Below are positions 54,593-63,571 of a stretch of DNA of 64,000 nucleotides, one piece after another. Both the position numbers and the translations under genes were made by a program. Position 1 is the first letter of the stretch. Each line of letters starts with the position of its first letter. The stretch covers positions 1 through 64,000 of the forward strand of contig NZ_BCRN01000009.1 of the NCBI RefSeq assembly GCF_001552615.1. Direction: 5' to 3'. This DNA is from Millisia brevis NBRC 105863. Lineage in GTDB: Bacteria; Actinomycetota; Actinomycetes; Mycobacteriales; Mycobacteriaceae. The notes below the pieces were generated by a model. That model did not search any database. It was not told the DNA's origin and was given only the letters and a program-made list of their open reading frames with translations.

Positions 54593-54904
54593 CTAGAGAT
54601 CGATGCCGAGCCGTCGGGCGGCGCGGGCCTTCTGCCGGCCGGCCCGCAGCCGCCGCAGCCGCTTGACCAACATCGGGTCGGCGGCCAGGGCCTCGGGTCG
54701 ATCGACCAATGCGTTGAGAACCTGGTAGTAGCGGGTGGCGGACAGTCCGAAGATCTCGCGGATCGCTTCTTCCTTTGCCCCCGCGTACTTCCACCACTGC
54801 CGTTCGAAGGCGAGAACGTCGTGCTCGCGCCGGGTCAGACCGTCGGGACCGACATCATCGGTGTTCTCGGATGGTTTCCGATCGCGCGCTGTTGCGCCGT
54901 CCAT
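54593..54904 (-). CDS. DUF3263 protein (Rv0430-like)
   Basis: A 103-residue protein with the DUF3263 core LTRREHDVLAFERQWWKYAG, KEEAIREIFGLSATRYYQVL and ending RRLGIDL. Probably an HTH-type DNA-binding protein. Located as in M. tuberculosis, where it neighbours virR and def; those two genes follow and precede it here. No further function is known. Confidence 0.9.
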   Translation of the reverse strand: MDGATARDRKPSENTDDVGPDGLTRREHDVLAFERQWWKYAGAKEEAIREIFGLSATRYYQVLNALVDRPEALAADPMLVKRLRRLRAGRQKARAARRLGIDL

Positions 54905-55144
54905 GTCACTCCTCTGACTTCCCGGTCTCCCGGTCGACGATCGAGCCGCTCCGGCACGCTCCGCGCATCCGGCCCCCCGGAGCGAATTACACGGCTGTGC
55001 TTCTGAGAATTATTGAATCACGGCGGAAGTCCCGGTCGGCTCACGACGCACCCGGAACAGGCCACGAACCCGGACGCTCGACCGGAAAAACGCCGAGTGA
55101 CGTGAGTCGAAAGTCACGCGAGGGCGCCGACTATTGTGGGGCCC

Positions 55145-55738
55145 ATGGCCATCCTCCCGATCCGGATCGTGGGCGATCCGGTGCTGCACAAGGCAACCGA
55201 GCATGTCGATCAACCGGTGTCGGAATTGGCCGACCTGATCGCCGATATGTATCGCACCATGGACGCCGCCCACGGCGTCGGGCTCGCCGCCAATCAGGTC
55301 GGCGTAGCGCTGCGACTGTTCGTCTACGACTGCCCGGAGGACCGCCCGACCGGGCCGACCGAGCGTCGCCGGGGCTGCGTGATCAACCCGGTGCTCGAGA
55401 CCTCCGAGATTCCCGAGACGATGCCGGACGACGAGGACGAGGAAGGCTGCCTGTCGGTTCCGGGCGAGCAGTTCCCGACCGGTCGGGCCGATTGGGCGCG
55501 GGTGACCGGCCTCGACGAGAACGGCGAACCGGTCACGATCGAGGGCACCGGCTTCTTCGCGCGGATGCTGCAGCACGAGGTGGGCCACCTCGACGGCTTC
55601 CTCTATACCGACGTCCTGGTCGGGCGCTGGACGCGCGCGGCGAAGAAGGCGATCAAGCGCGAGGGCTGGGGCGTACCCGGCCTGAGCTGGCTTCCGGGCG
55701 AGGGACGCGACCCCTTCGGCCACGACGACGAGGACTGA
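55145..55738 (+). CDS. def: Peptide deformylase
   Basis: A 197-residue deformylase that removes the N-formyl group from nascent proteins. The three metal/catalytic motifs are intact: [11 protein letters not shown] near 45, [11 protein letters not shown] near 102 and [13 protein letters not shown] near 143 (Cys and both His ligate Fe2+). The insert between motifs 1 and 2 and the C-terminal extension (ASP/Gly-rich GHDDED end) are typical of actinobacterial forms. ATG at 55145 is preferred; a GTG at 55136 would add three residues. Confidence 0.96.
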   Translation: MAILPIRIVGDPVLHKATEHVDQPVSELADLIADMYRTMDAAHGVGLAANQVGVALRLFVYDCPEDRPTGPTERRRGCVINPVLETSEIPETMPDDEDEEGCLSVPGEQFPTGRADWARVTGLDENGEPVTIEGTGFFARMLQHEVGHLDGFLYTDVLVGRWTRAAKKAIKREGWGVPGLSWLPGEGRDPFGHDDED

Positions 55739-55759
55739 CCGACCGACGGCCGACGCGGC

Positions 55760-56257
55760 TCAGCCCGCGTCGGCGAAGCCCGCCCCACCGGCGGCACCGG
55801 GCAGGACGTAGGACTCGGTCGGGCCCAGGGAATCGAGGGTGTCGCAGACCCGGCGAACGAGCGGGCAGCGGACCACCGGTTCGACCTCACGGTCCTCGAG
55901 CCACCGCAGGACCTGCAGGATCAGCGCCTCGCCCCAGCCGTGATCGGCGAATCCGGGACGCACGACGGTGTGGGTCAATTCCAGCGCCGACGGCTCACCG
56001 GGCACCTCCGCGTAGGCGAGGACGGCGACCACCTGGCCGTGCACGTGGGCCTCGAACTGGGAGCGGGCGACGTTCGCGAAGACGATCGCCTCGCCGGACG
56101 ACGCGCGGCCGGGACCGGACTGCGACAGTGCGGTCAGGGTGTCCCCGCCGGGGGCTTCGTCGTCGATGTGCGGCAGCGCACGCAGCGTGCGCGCATCCTC
56201 CACCGGGTAGGCGCCGGCCCGATTGTTCCGACCCTCACCCGGCAAGATATTCGCCAT
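55760..56257 (-). CDS. GNAT family N-acetyltransferase (YidJ/COG2388-like)
   Basis: A 165-residue protein. The acetyl-CoA-binding region is shown by LELTHTVVRPGFADHGWGEALILQVLRWL near 100-125 and the core by FEAHVHGQVVAVLAYAEV near 70. The N-terminal 60 residues are a poorly conserved extension. The acceptor substrate is unknown. It is one of two related small GNATs here. Confidence 0.8.
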   Translation of the reverse strand: MANILPGEGRNNRAGAYPVEDARTLRALPHIDDEAPGGDTLTALSQSGPGRASSGEAIVFANVARSQFEAHVHGQVVAVLAYAEVPGEPSALELTHTVVRPGFADHGWGEALILQVLRWLEDREVEPVVRCPLVRRVCDTLDSLGPTESYVLPGAAGGAGFADAG

Positions 56258-56323
56258 TCTTCAATGGATACACGTCACCACCGCCGGAAGCCAGTCCGAC
56301 GACGGGAAATTCGGGCGAATTAC

Positions 56324-56650
56324 CTAGGCCGTAACCAGATCGTTGAACTCGGTCGTACTCGCCAGATAGCGCTGGACATAGGAACAGACCGGACGAACCT
56401 TCCACCCGTTTGCCCGCGCGGCCTCCAACGACGCCTCCACCAGAGCGCGCGCCAAACCCCGATGTCCGAAATCCTCGGTGATCACCGTATGCATGAAACC
56501 GACGATCGGCATTCGATTGGCGCCCTGCCCGAATTGCCCCACCTCGAAATACCCCAGTATTCCGACCAGATCCCCGTTGAGGCGCAACTCGAACCGGTTC
56601 TGATCACGGTTGTTGGTTACCGCGGTAACCGGCGTGTCCGACAACACCAT
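56324..56650 (-). CDS. Small GNAT N-acetyltransferase (COG2388)
   Basis: A 108-residue protein of the YjdJ/COG2388 type: NRFELRLNGDLVGILGYFEV near 20, FMHTVITEDFGHRGLARALVEASLEAA near 50-77, and VCSYVQRYLA near 85, the usual cysteine-tyrosine end. Length is normal for the family. It lies 66 bases upstream of the other GNAT in the same direction. Confidence 0.85.
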   Translation of the reverse strand: MVLSDTPVTAVTNNRDQNRFELRLNGDLVGILGYFEVGQFGQGANRMPIVGFMHTVITEDFGHRGLARALVEASLEAARANGWKVRPVCSYVQRYLASTTEFNDLVTA

Positions 56651-56828
56651 CGACTGACCTCACTTTCGTCATACTCACCCCTGCCTGTGACCTACGCCAC
56701 TATTTAAGCACCGGGTGCGGCCGCTGTCCCGTCGGGACGAGTCGGCCCGTGCGGAGGACGGGGTCCAGGGTCGCCGGGGGTACGGGTCGACCCGGGGTGG
56801 GGAACGGGACGGACTAGATTGGTCCGCC

Positions 56829-57683
56829 GTGGACACCACCTGGCTGCTGCCCTCCCCCGCCCCCGGCGCGACCCCTCGACGGGTGCTGACGATCGCCGGC
56901 ACGGACTCCGGCGGCGGCGCCGGTATCCAGGCGGATTCGCGCACCTTCGCGCTGTGCGGGGTGCACGCCTGCGTCGCGGTGGCGGCCGTGACCGTGCAGA
57001 ACACGGTCGGGGTCTCCGACTTCCACGAGATCCCGCCGGAGGTGGTCGCCGCCCAGGTGCGCTCGGTGGTCACCGATATCGGCATCGGCGCGGCCAAGAC
57101 CGGGATGCTGGCCTCCGCGGCGATCATCGGCGCGGTCGCCGACGTCTGCGACGAATTGGGGATCGGCCGCGGCCACGACATCCCACTGGTGGTCGATCCG
57201 GTATGCGCGTCGATGCACGGCAGCGCGCTGCTGCGACCGGACGGGTTGGCGGCCCTGCGCGAGACGCTGATCCCGCGCGCGACCGTCGTCACCCCGAATC
57301 TCGACGAGGTGCGGTTGTTGACCGGCATCGACGTCGTCGACGAGGGCACCGCCCGGCAGGCGGCGGACGTGCTGCACGGCCTGGGCGCCCAGTGGGTGGT
57401 CATCAAGGGCGGCCACCTGCGCGGCAGCACGTCGAGCACCGATCTGCTCTCCGACGGCACCACCGTGTTCGACCTGCCCGCGCAGCGCGTGGACACCGGC
57501 AACGACCACGGCGCCGGCGATACCCTCGCCGCCGCGACGGTGGCGGCGCTCGCACACGGCGCCACGGTGCCCGAAGCGCTCACCTTCGCCAAGCGGTGGA
57601 TCGATCTGTCGCTGCGCGCGTCCTACGACCTGGGCCACGGGCACGGGCCGGTGTCGCCACTCTGGCGCCTGTCGGTGCACTGA
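56829..57683 (+). CDS. thiD: Hydroxymethylpyrimidine/phosphomethylpyrimidine kinase
   Basis: A 284-residue ribokinase-fold enzyme that phosphorylates HMP and HMP-P for thiamine synthesis. Motifs are VLTIAGTDSGGGAGIQADSRT near 20, DPVCASMHGSALL near 125, TPNLDEVRLLTG near 160 and the anion hole GNDHGAGDTLAA near 225. The Asp of GAGD is present; the usual NTHGTGC is NDHGAGD. GTG at 56829 is chosen. No TPP riboswitch and no thiC are seen nearby. Confidence 0.93.
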   Translation: MDTTWLLPSPAPGATPRRVLTIAGTDSGGGAGIQADSRTFALCGVHACVAVAAVTVQNTVGVSDFHEIPPEVVAAQVRSVVTDIGIGAAKTGMLASAAIIGAVADVCDELGIGRGHDIPLVVDPVCASMHGSALLRPDGLAALRETLIPRATVVTPNLDEVRLLTGIDVVDEGTARQAADVLHGLGAQWVVIKGGHLRGSTSSTDLLSDGTTVFDLPAQRVDTGNDHGAGDTLAAATVAALAHGATVPEALTFAKRWIDLSLRASYDLGHGHGPVSPLWRLSVH

Positions 57684-57735
57684 GCCGGACGTCGAGCGGG
57701 CCGGGTCGGGCCGGAGACGGTACGGCCGGGGACGG

Positions 57736-58674
57736 TTACCCGCCGGCGACCGAGCCGCGAGGTTCCCGGCTCGACCGTCCGGTGTCCGCGGTGCGGCTCG
57801 GATCGTTCGCACGGCCCGCGTCGTTCGAGCGGCGCACGCTCGACCACGGGCGCGGCCGCGTGCCGCCGCGGTAGGTGACCAACCGGCGGATGACCACGTC
57901 CGCCGGGATCCCCTCCAACCGCGGCTCCAGCAGCCCGCGGCGGTAGGTCTCGTCGACCACGCCGAGTTCCGCGAGGATCGTCGGGTCCAGCTGGTTGAGG
58001 CTCGCCTGGGTGATCATGACGTTGCCGTCGCCGCCGCACTCCATCGCCCGGGCCGCGACGGTCACATCGACGCCGAGCCAGTCCGAGCCGATCGGCAGCG
58101 GGGCGCCGGTGTGGATGCCCACGCGCATCCGCGGTCGGTGTCCGGCCACCTCGACCTCGGCCATCGCCGCGCGCGCCCGGTAGACGGCGCGAACCGCGGA
58201 CTCCGGGTTCGGGAAGATCGCCATGACCCCGTCGCCGAGACGTTTGATCACCCGACCGGACTCGGCCAGGAAGGGCGGTTCGACCGCGACGGCCACCTGG
58301 CGCAGCAGTTCGAGGGTCGCCTCGTCCCCGACCTGAACCGACCAGGACGAGAAGCCGACCAGGTCGGTGAACACGATGGTGACCTCGTCACCCGCGGTGG
58401 GATTGTCGCCCCACGACACGGTGCGGCGGGCCGCCTCCCAGACCTGTACGGCGCCGAGGCCGATCTCGCGGGTGACCGTATGGCCTCGGATCTGCGACAG
58501 GTCGGCGAATCGGCCCACGACGGCCGCGGCGGGCGAGCCGCTGAGCGAGAGCGGATCGCCGATCGCATGATCGCCGGGCGCCACCGTACGCAGCCGGCGC
58601 ACGAAGGCCACCAGCGACTCCGACCGATCGATCCGGCCGAACCAGTTCGATACCGCCGGAATCCCAGCAATCAC
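57736..58674 (-). CDS. Class III adenylate/guanylate cyclase domain protein
   Basis: A soluble cyclase of about 312 residues. The N-terminal 100 residues have no recognised domain. The cyclase core (about 110-260) shows IVFTDLVGFSSW with the first metal Asp, KRLGDGVMAIFPNP with the second, and VTVAARAMECGGDGNVMIT. It would convert ATP (or GTP) to the cyclic nucleotide. The Arg/Ser-rich C-terminus is disordered. GTG at 58674 is the likely start; the extended frame upstream is Arg-rich and crosses the next gene. No ribosome-binding site is visible. Confidence 0.85.
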   Translation of the reverse strand: MIAGIPAVSNWFGRIDRSESLVAFVRRLRTVAPGDHAIGDPLSLSGSPAAAVVGRFADLSQIRGHTVTREIGLGAVQVWEAARRTVSWGDNPTAGDEVTIVFTDLVGFSSWSVQVGDEATLELLRQVAVAVEPPFLAESGRVIKRLGDGVMAIFPNPESAVRAVYRARAAMAEVEVAGHRPRMRVGIHTGAPLPIGSDWLGVDVTVAARAMECGGDGNVMITQASLNQLDPTILAELGVVDETYRRGLLEPRLEGIPADVVIRRLVTYRGGTRPRPWSSVRRSNDAGRANDPSRTADTGRSSREPRGSVAGG

Positions 58675-58747
58675 AAATTGAGTGTAACGGCCGGTATCCG
58701 CTACGTCTTCCGGCCGTGCGGTCCGTGTGACCGGGTCGGCGGAACCG

Positions 58748-60214
58748 TCACTGGGTTGCGCGCGCCTCCACACGGGCGTCGCCCACGGGAACACCGTTGG
58801 GACCCTCGACGGAATGGGCAAACGCGCCCACCGAGAAGGCGGCGGCGCGGCTGTGTCGGAGGAGGGCGTCGCGGTCGATGTTCTCGAGCGTGTCCTGCGC
58901 CGTGTGGTAATTCGGATCGAACGGCTCATTTGCCTCGCCACCCCACAGTTCCGCCTGTACGTCGGTCTTTCGATCGTCCGCACCCGAGAAGACACCGCCC
59001 GCCGGGATTCCGGCCGACACGAACGGTGCGTAGTCGGAACGTCCGTCGAAATCCGTTCCGTTCGGGGAGACTCCGGCCTCCAACAGGCCGATCTCGGAGA
59101 TGCGCTCGACGGCGGCGGACCCCTCCGGACCGGCCGGCGCGCCGACGCGATCGGAATCGTCGCCGTCGTAGGTGAGGTAGCCGGCGTTCGGGGAGCCGAC
59201 CATGTCATAGTTGAGATAGAGCGCGATCTGCAGCAATTCGTCCTCGGAGAGGCTCTCGACGTACTTCTCCGAGCCGAACAGACCCAGCTCCTCCGCCCCC
59301 CAGAAGGCGAAGCGCACCGCATTGGTGACGTCGGGGTCCCCGCCGAGGCGGCGCGCGGTCTCGAGGACCGCCGCCACGCCCGAGCCGTTGTCGTTGATGC
59401 CCGCGCCCTCCGGCACCCCGTCGAGGTGGGCGCCGACAACCACGACGTTGTCGGTCGAACCGGTGGAGGTCTGGGCGATCACATTGCGCGACTGCGAGGT
59501 CGTGGTCTGCGTATCCAGGGTCAGGTCGACGCTACCGGGCACCTGCGCGCGCAGCTCGTTGCCGGACTCCCGGCTGATGCCGCCGACCGGGATCGGGCTG
59601 TTGTCCTTGCCGCCGAGGGTGCCGTCGACGATGCCGTCGTCGTTGTTGGCGATCAGCAGCGCCACCGCGCCGCGCTCGGCGGCGACCCGCGCCTTCTGAC
59701 TGAACTCGCAGGTGCCGCGGGTGACCAGGGCGACCGCCCCGGTCAGGTCGGCGTCGCCCCACTCCTCGGCGGTGCAGCCGAGCGCATCGGGCGCGCCGAC
59801 CACCAGCGGCGCGAGAAGGCCGCCGTCCGGGGTGGCGGGCGAGAATTGGAGGGCCTCGACCGGGATGTCGGTGCCGTCGGCGGACAGGGTCTGGTTACCC
59901 CAGATGAACTGGTCGAATTCGAACTCCGGCGTCTGGACGTCGAACCCGGCATCGGTCAGCATCCGCACCACGTAGTCGACGCTCGCGTCGTAGCCGGAGG
60001 TCCCCGAGGCGCGGTTGCCGTCGTTGTCGGCGGCGATCGCCTCCAGCTGCTCGAGATGCCCGATGAGCTGCTGCTGGTCGATCTGCGCGGCCAGCGCCGA
60101 TCCCGCGGCCAGGGCCGAATCCGCCGACGATCCGGAATCGGAGGACGAGCAGCCGGCAACGGCGACCGTCAGCACCGATACCGCGCCGATGGCGGCCCAC
60201 CCGATTCGTGTCAT
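58748..60214 (-). CDS. lpqL: M28 family zinc aminopeptidase lipoprotein (LpqL-like)
   Basis: A 488-residue exported lipoprotein with lipobox TVAVAGCSS at the N-terminus. A protease-associated domain is inserted at about 130-250 (VTRGTCEFSQKARVAAERGA). The peptidase core has metal ligands in VVGAHLDGVPEGAGINDNGSG, FWGAEELGLFGSEKY, NYDMVGSPNAG and PNYHTAQDTLENID. It would release N-terminal residues outside the cell. Matches Rv0418 in position (between the thi genes and ABC region). Confidence 0.92.
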   Translation of the reverse strand: MTRIGWAAIGAVSVLTVAVAGCSSSDSGSSADSALAAGSALAAQIDQQQLIGHLEQLEAIAADNDGNRASGTSGYDASVDYVVRMLTDAGFDVQTPEFEFDQFIWGNQTLSADGTDIPVEALQFSPATPDGGLLAPLVVGAPDALGCTAEEWGDADLTGAVALVTRGTCEFSQKARVAAERGAVALLIANNDDGIVDGTLGGKDNSPIPVGGISRESGNELRAQVPGSVDLTLDTQTTTSQSRNVIAQTSTGSTDNVVVVGAHLDGVPEGAGINDNGSGVAAVLETARRLGGDPDVTNAVRFAFWGAEELGLFGSEKYVESLSEDELLQIALYLNYDMVGSPNAGYLTYDGDDSDRVGAPAGPEGSAAVERISEIGLLEAGVSPNGTDFDGRSDYAPFVSAGIPAGGVFSGADDRKTDVQAELWGGEANEPFDPNYHTAQDTLENIDRDALLRHSRAAAFSVGAFAHSVEGPNGVPVGDARVEARATQ

Positions 60215-60281
60215 GACGGGCACACTATCGACAGTTCGGACCAATCGGGAGACCCGATGCGACTTACCGGACGTTTCCCGC

Positions 60282-61055
60282 TCAGGCGTCGCGACGCTCG
60301 ACCAAGGCCGCCGCGGCCGCCCCGATCACCAGCACGACGGCGGCGAAGTAGAGCAGGCTGCCCCAGGGTCCCCAGTGGAACTCGATGGTCGAGGTCATGC
60401 CGAGGAAGTGATTGGCGTTGACGAACGGCAGGAACGGGGTGATCTCCCGGCCGACCGAGCCGAACAGCGGAACCAGCGACTCGACCAGCAGCGACCACAG
60501 CAACAGTACGGCGATCGCGGCGGCCGACTGGCGAAGCAGCGCACCGACTCCCACCGCGAGCACCACCGCCAGGAAGGCGACGATCGGCACCCCGTAGAGC
60601 TCGCGCCAGGCGCCCGGGGCATCGAAGCTCAGATCGGGGGCGAATTCCGATCCGGCGACCATCCGCGCGACCAGGATGGCCCCGCCCGCGGCGACGGCGC
60701 TGACGACCGCGCCGAAGAGCCCGTAAACCACCGCCTTGCCTATCAATACGGTCGTGCGGCGCGGAAGGGCCTGAAAGGTCGTGCGGATCAATCCGAACCG
60801 ATATTCGCTGGTGATAGCCAGCGCGCCGAGGACCATAAGCACCATCGTGCCGAGCCCGCTGACGCCGCTGAGCGCATCCCCGATCCCGAAGGGGATCGTC
60901 TGGCCGCCGAATTGGTCGGCGTTGGCGCGGCTCGTCCGCGCGACCCAGCCGATCAGGCCGGCCATCGCGACACCGATCACCACCACCAGGATCGCGCACC
61001 AGATCGGCGATTTCACCGAGGTGAGCTTGATCCACTCCGCCCGCAGCACCTTCAT
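60282..61055 (-). CDS. ABC transporter permease
   Basis: A 257-residue ABC-2-type permease with six membrane helices (SPIWCAILVVVIGVAMAGLI, GTMVLMVLGALAIT, VVYGLFGAVVSAVAAGGAILV, VPIVAFLAVVLAVG, AIAVLLLWSLLVESL and the C-terminal LLYFAAVVLVIGAAAAALV). It overlaps the ATPase gene by 4 bases and forms the exporter with it. Cargo unknown. Confidence 0.9.
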   Translation of the reverse strand: MKVLRAEWIKLTSVKSPIWCAILVVVIGVAMAGLIGWVARTSRANADQFGGQTIPFGIGDALSGVSGLGTMVLMVLGALAITSEYRFGLIRTTFQALPRRTTVLIGKAVVYGLFGAVVSAVAAGGAILVARMVAGSEFAPDLSFDAPGAWRELYGVPIVAFLAVVLAVGVGALLRQSAAAIAVLLLWSLLVESLVPLFGSVGREITPFLPFVNANHFLGMTSTIEFHWGPWGSLLYFAAVVLVIGAAAAALVERRDA

Positions 61056-62065
61056 CGGTCGGCTCCGTTCGCCGGATCGTCGCCGGTGTGGACGGTGTCG
61101 GGGATGCGGTGTGATGCGCCGGACGGCGGCGCGGCGGGTGGTGGTGCGGCGGGCGCCTCGGTGCGGTACTGCACCGAGCCCTCGGTCATGCGCATGAACG
61201 CGTCCTCCAGAGACGCCTGCAGCGGCGCCAATTCGAACAGGGGTATGCCGTACTCGGCGGCGACCGTGCCGATCGTGTCCGAGGGAACGTCGGTGACGAT
61301 CAGCGCCCCGCGCTCCGGTTCGTCGCGCACCTGCATTCCGTGGGCGACCAATCGCTCACGCAGGGCGTCGAGGTGCGGGCTGCGCACCCGGACGGTCATC
61401 TCCGAGAAGCGGGCGACGAAGTCGGCGGTCGAACTGTCGGCGATCAGCCGGCCCTGTCCGATCACCACGAGGTGCTCTGCGGTTTGGGCCATCTCGGCCA
61501 GCAGGTGGCTCGAGACGAAGACCGTGCGGCCCTGCTTCGCCAGGGACTGCATGAACGTGCGGATCCAGTGGATGCCTTCGGGATCGAGCCCGTTGACCGG
61601 CTCGTCGAACAGCAGCACCGGCGGATCGCCGAGCATCGCCGCGGCCAGGCCCAACCGCTGGGACATCCCGAGCGAGAACTTGCCGGCCGGGCGACCGGCG
61701 ACATCGGCCAAGCCGACCAGCTCGAGCACCTCGTCCACCCGACCGGCGGCGATGCCATTCGAGGCCGCCATCCAGCGCAGGTGCGCACGGGCGGATCGGT
61801 TGGGGTGCAGCCACTTCGCGTCGAGCAGCGCGCCGACGGTGCGCAGCGGGTCGGTCAGCTTCCCGTACGCGGAACCGTCGATGGTCGCGGTACCGGACGT
61901 CGGTCGGTCGAGTCCCAGGATCATGCGCATGGTGCTCGACTTGCCGGCTCCGTTGGGTCCGAGGAAGCCGGTGACCCGGCCCGGTTGGACCGTGAAGGTC
62001 AGGTCGTCGACGGCACGGGTGGAACCGAAATTCTTGGTCAGCGATCGCACCTCGATCATGCCCAC
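61052..62065 (-). CDS. ABC transporter ATP-binding protein
   Basis: A 337-residue ATPase of the DrrA/NatA type: Walker A GFLGPNGAGKSSTMRM near 38, signature FSLGMSQRLGLAAAML near 135, Walker B PVLLFDEPVNGLDPEG near 155 and H-loop SSHLLAE. The C-terminal 120 residues are a DrrA-type regulatory extension. It energises the adjacent permease. Cargo is not predicted. Confidence 0.93.
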   Translation of the reverse strand: MGMIEVRSLTKNFGSTRAVDDLTFTVQPGRVTGFLGPNGAGKSSTMRMILGLDRPTSGTATIDGSAYGKLTDPLRTVGALLDAKWLHPNRSARAHLRWMAASNGIAAGRVDEVLELVGLADVAGRPAGKFSLGMSQRLGLAAAMLGDPPVLLFDEPVNGLDPEGIHWIRTFMQSLAKQGRTVFVSSHLLAEMAQTAEHLVVIGQGRLIADSSTADFVARFSEMTVRVRSPHLDALRERLVAHGMQVRDEPERGALIVTDVPSDTIGTVAAEYGIPLFELAPLQASLEDAFMRMTEGSVQYRTEAPAAPPPAAPPSGASHRIPDTVHTGDDPANGADR

Positions 62066-62137
62066 ACCCTGCCGGCCGACCGCTCCCCTGTCACATGCGC
62101 ACCCCCCTCGCGGCGGACGCGCGCGGTCGCGGAGGGG

Positions 62138-62431
62138 TCAGCCGCCCTGAACGGCGGTGAGGATGTCCAGCTGCGCGCCGGCGGCGATCGGGGAATCCCA
62201 ACGATCCTGTGCGGCAACGGCGTTGTCGACCGCGACGGCGACGCCGCAGTCCGGCAGATTCAACTGTTCGAGCACCTGACGGATCGTGGTACCGACGGCC
62301 AGCAGGCGATCCTCGCCGTTGATCGTCACACCGATCGACGCCTCGCCGATCGACGCCTCGCCGATCGAGTCCGTACCGATCGACTCCCGGCCGATCGACG
62401 TCGTGTCGACAGCTGCCGTCCGCTCGCTCAT
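62138..62431 (-). CDS. thiS: Sulphur carrier protein ThiS with N-terminal repeat extension
   Basis: A 97-residue ubiquitin-like carrier ending LDILTAVQGG; the terminal Gly-Gly is thiocarboxylated for thiazole synthesis. The normal ThiS core (about 33-97) starts ASIGVTINGEDRLLAV. Before it lies a run of SIGRE/SIGTD/SIGEA units from 15-base tandem repeats, not found in ordinary 65-70-residue ThiS. The true start could be a later codon. It overlaps thiO by 4 bases. No thiG follows; the next genes are ABC transporter genes. Confidence 0.88.
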   Translation of the reverse strand: MSERTAAVDTTSIGRESIGTDSIGEASIGEASIGVTINGEDRLLAVGTTIRQVLEQLNLPDCGVAVAVDNAVAAQDRWDSPIAAGAQLDILTAVQGG

Positions 62432-63495
62432 TTCACCCTCTCCGGCAGCGCTGCCGCCGCCTCCGTCAGCACGTGCCCGTCGAGCGCCGCGAGGACCGCA
62501 TCCGCGGTCAGCGGCGCGAGCAGCACGCCATTGCGACCGTGCCCGCAGGCGACGATCGTGCCGGTATATCCGTCCTCGTCGAGGGTACCGATCAGCGGCA
62601 GATCATCGCGGGACATCGGTCGCAGACCGGCGGCCGACTCGAACAGCTCGTAGTCGCCGATCGCCGGGAACACCAGTTCCGCGTCCTGCAGCAGATCGCG
62701 CACCCCGGCGACGGTGACGGCGCGGTCGTCGCCGTGTTCGTACTGGGTGGCGCCGACGACGTAGCCGTCCGCGCGCGGCACCAGGTAGGCGGGCCGGCCG
62801 TGTACCGCGGCGCGGATGACGTGGCGGGGGCCGACCGCCGATCCGGGGCGCGTCCGTACCCGCAGGATTTCCCCCTTCGCCGGGTAGAGCATCGCGGCGA
62901 GCCGTTCGGGCAGCAGCGCGGCGGAGCGCCACCCGGCGGCGATCACCACTCGATCGTGCGGCAGGGTCGCCGTCTCGGTCACGGCGGTGCGGGTGTGCAC
63001 CACCCCGGCCGCTGCTGCGGCAGCGCGCAGCGCGGCGAGCAGCTGCCGATTGTCGACGGACCCCTCGGTCGGGGCGAGCACGCCGCCGCGGATCGACGGT
63101 CCGAGCGTCGGCTCGAGGTCGCGCACCTCGCGGCGGGTCAGCGGGCGGATGTCGTGGCCCCGCTCGGCGACCCAGGCCGCCGCCTTGTGCCGGTCGGTGA
63201 GGTCGGCGCCGTCGAGGGCGACCGTCAGGGCTCCACGGGCGCTGGTCGGGTCGGTGCCCAGGTCGGCGATGAAGCCGGGCCACCGCTCCAGGGAGGCGGC
63301 CCCGAAGTCGAGGGCGGCCTCCTCGCCGGGCCGCGCCTCCGACAGCGGAGCGAGCATGCCGCCGGCGACCTGCGCCGCGGCCGAGCCGTCCGCCGGATCG
63401 AACAGTTCCACCCGGTGGCCGGCCGCGGCCGCCCGCCAGGCGATCGACAGTCCGATCACTCCGCCACCGATCACCGCGACCCGCGCGCCCGTCAC
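62428..63495 (-). CDS. thiO: Glycine oxidase ThiO
   Basis: A 355-residue flavin oxidase. The dinucleotide-binding motif AVIGGGVIGLSIAWRAAAAGHRVELFDP is at the N-terminus, and GLRPMSRDDLPLIGTL and GHGRNGVLLAP lie near the C-terminus. It produces dehydroglycine from glycine for thiazole formation. Coupled to thiS by overlap and divergent from the permease gene across 76 bases, with no TPP riboswitch visible in that gap. Confidence 0.92.
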   Translation of the reverse strand: MTGARVAVIGGGVIGLSIAWRAAAAGHRVELFDPADGSAAAQVAGGMLAPLSEARPGEEAALDFGAASLERWPGFIADLGTDPTSARGALTVALDGADLTDRHKAAAWVAERGHDIRPLTRREVRDLEPTLGPSIRGGVLAPTEGSVDNRQLLAALRAAAAAAGVVHTRTAVTETATLPHDRVVIAAGWRSAALLPERLAAMLYPAKGEILRVRTRPGSAVGPRHVIRAAVHGRPAYLVPRADGYVVGATQYEHGDDRAVTVAGVRDLLQDAELVFPAIGDYELFESAAGLRPMSRDDLPLIGTLDEDGYTGTIVACGHGRNGVLLAPLTADAVLAALDGHVLTEAAAALPERVK

Positions 63496-63571
63496 CGCTG
63501 CTCCTCACCGAGACCCGACATCTCCGACCGGCCGCGAGGCTACTCCGGTACGGCCGGATAGGGTCGCCGGA

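Noticed and set aside
63496-63571. TPP riboswitch before thiO
   Set aside because: Only 76 bases are available and no conserved thi-box motifs are visible.
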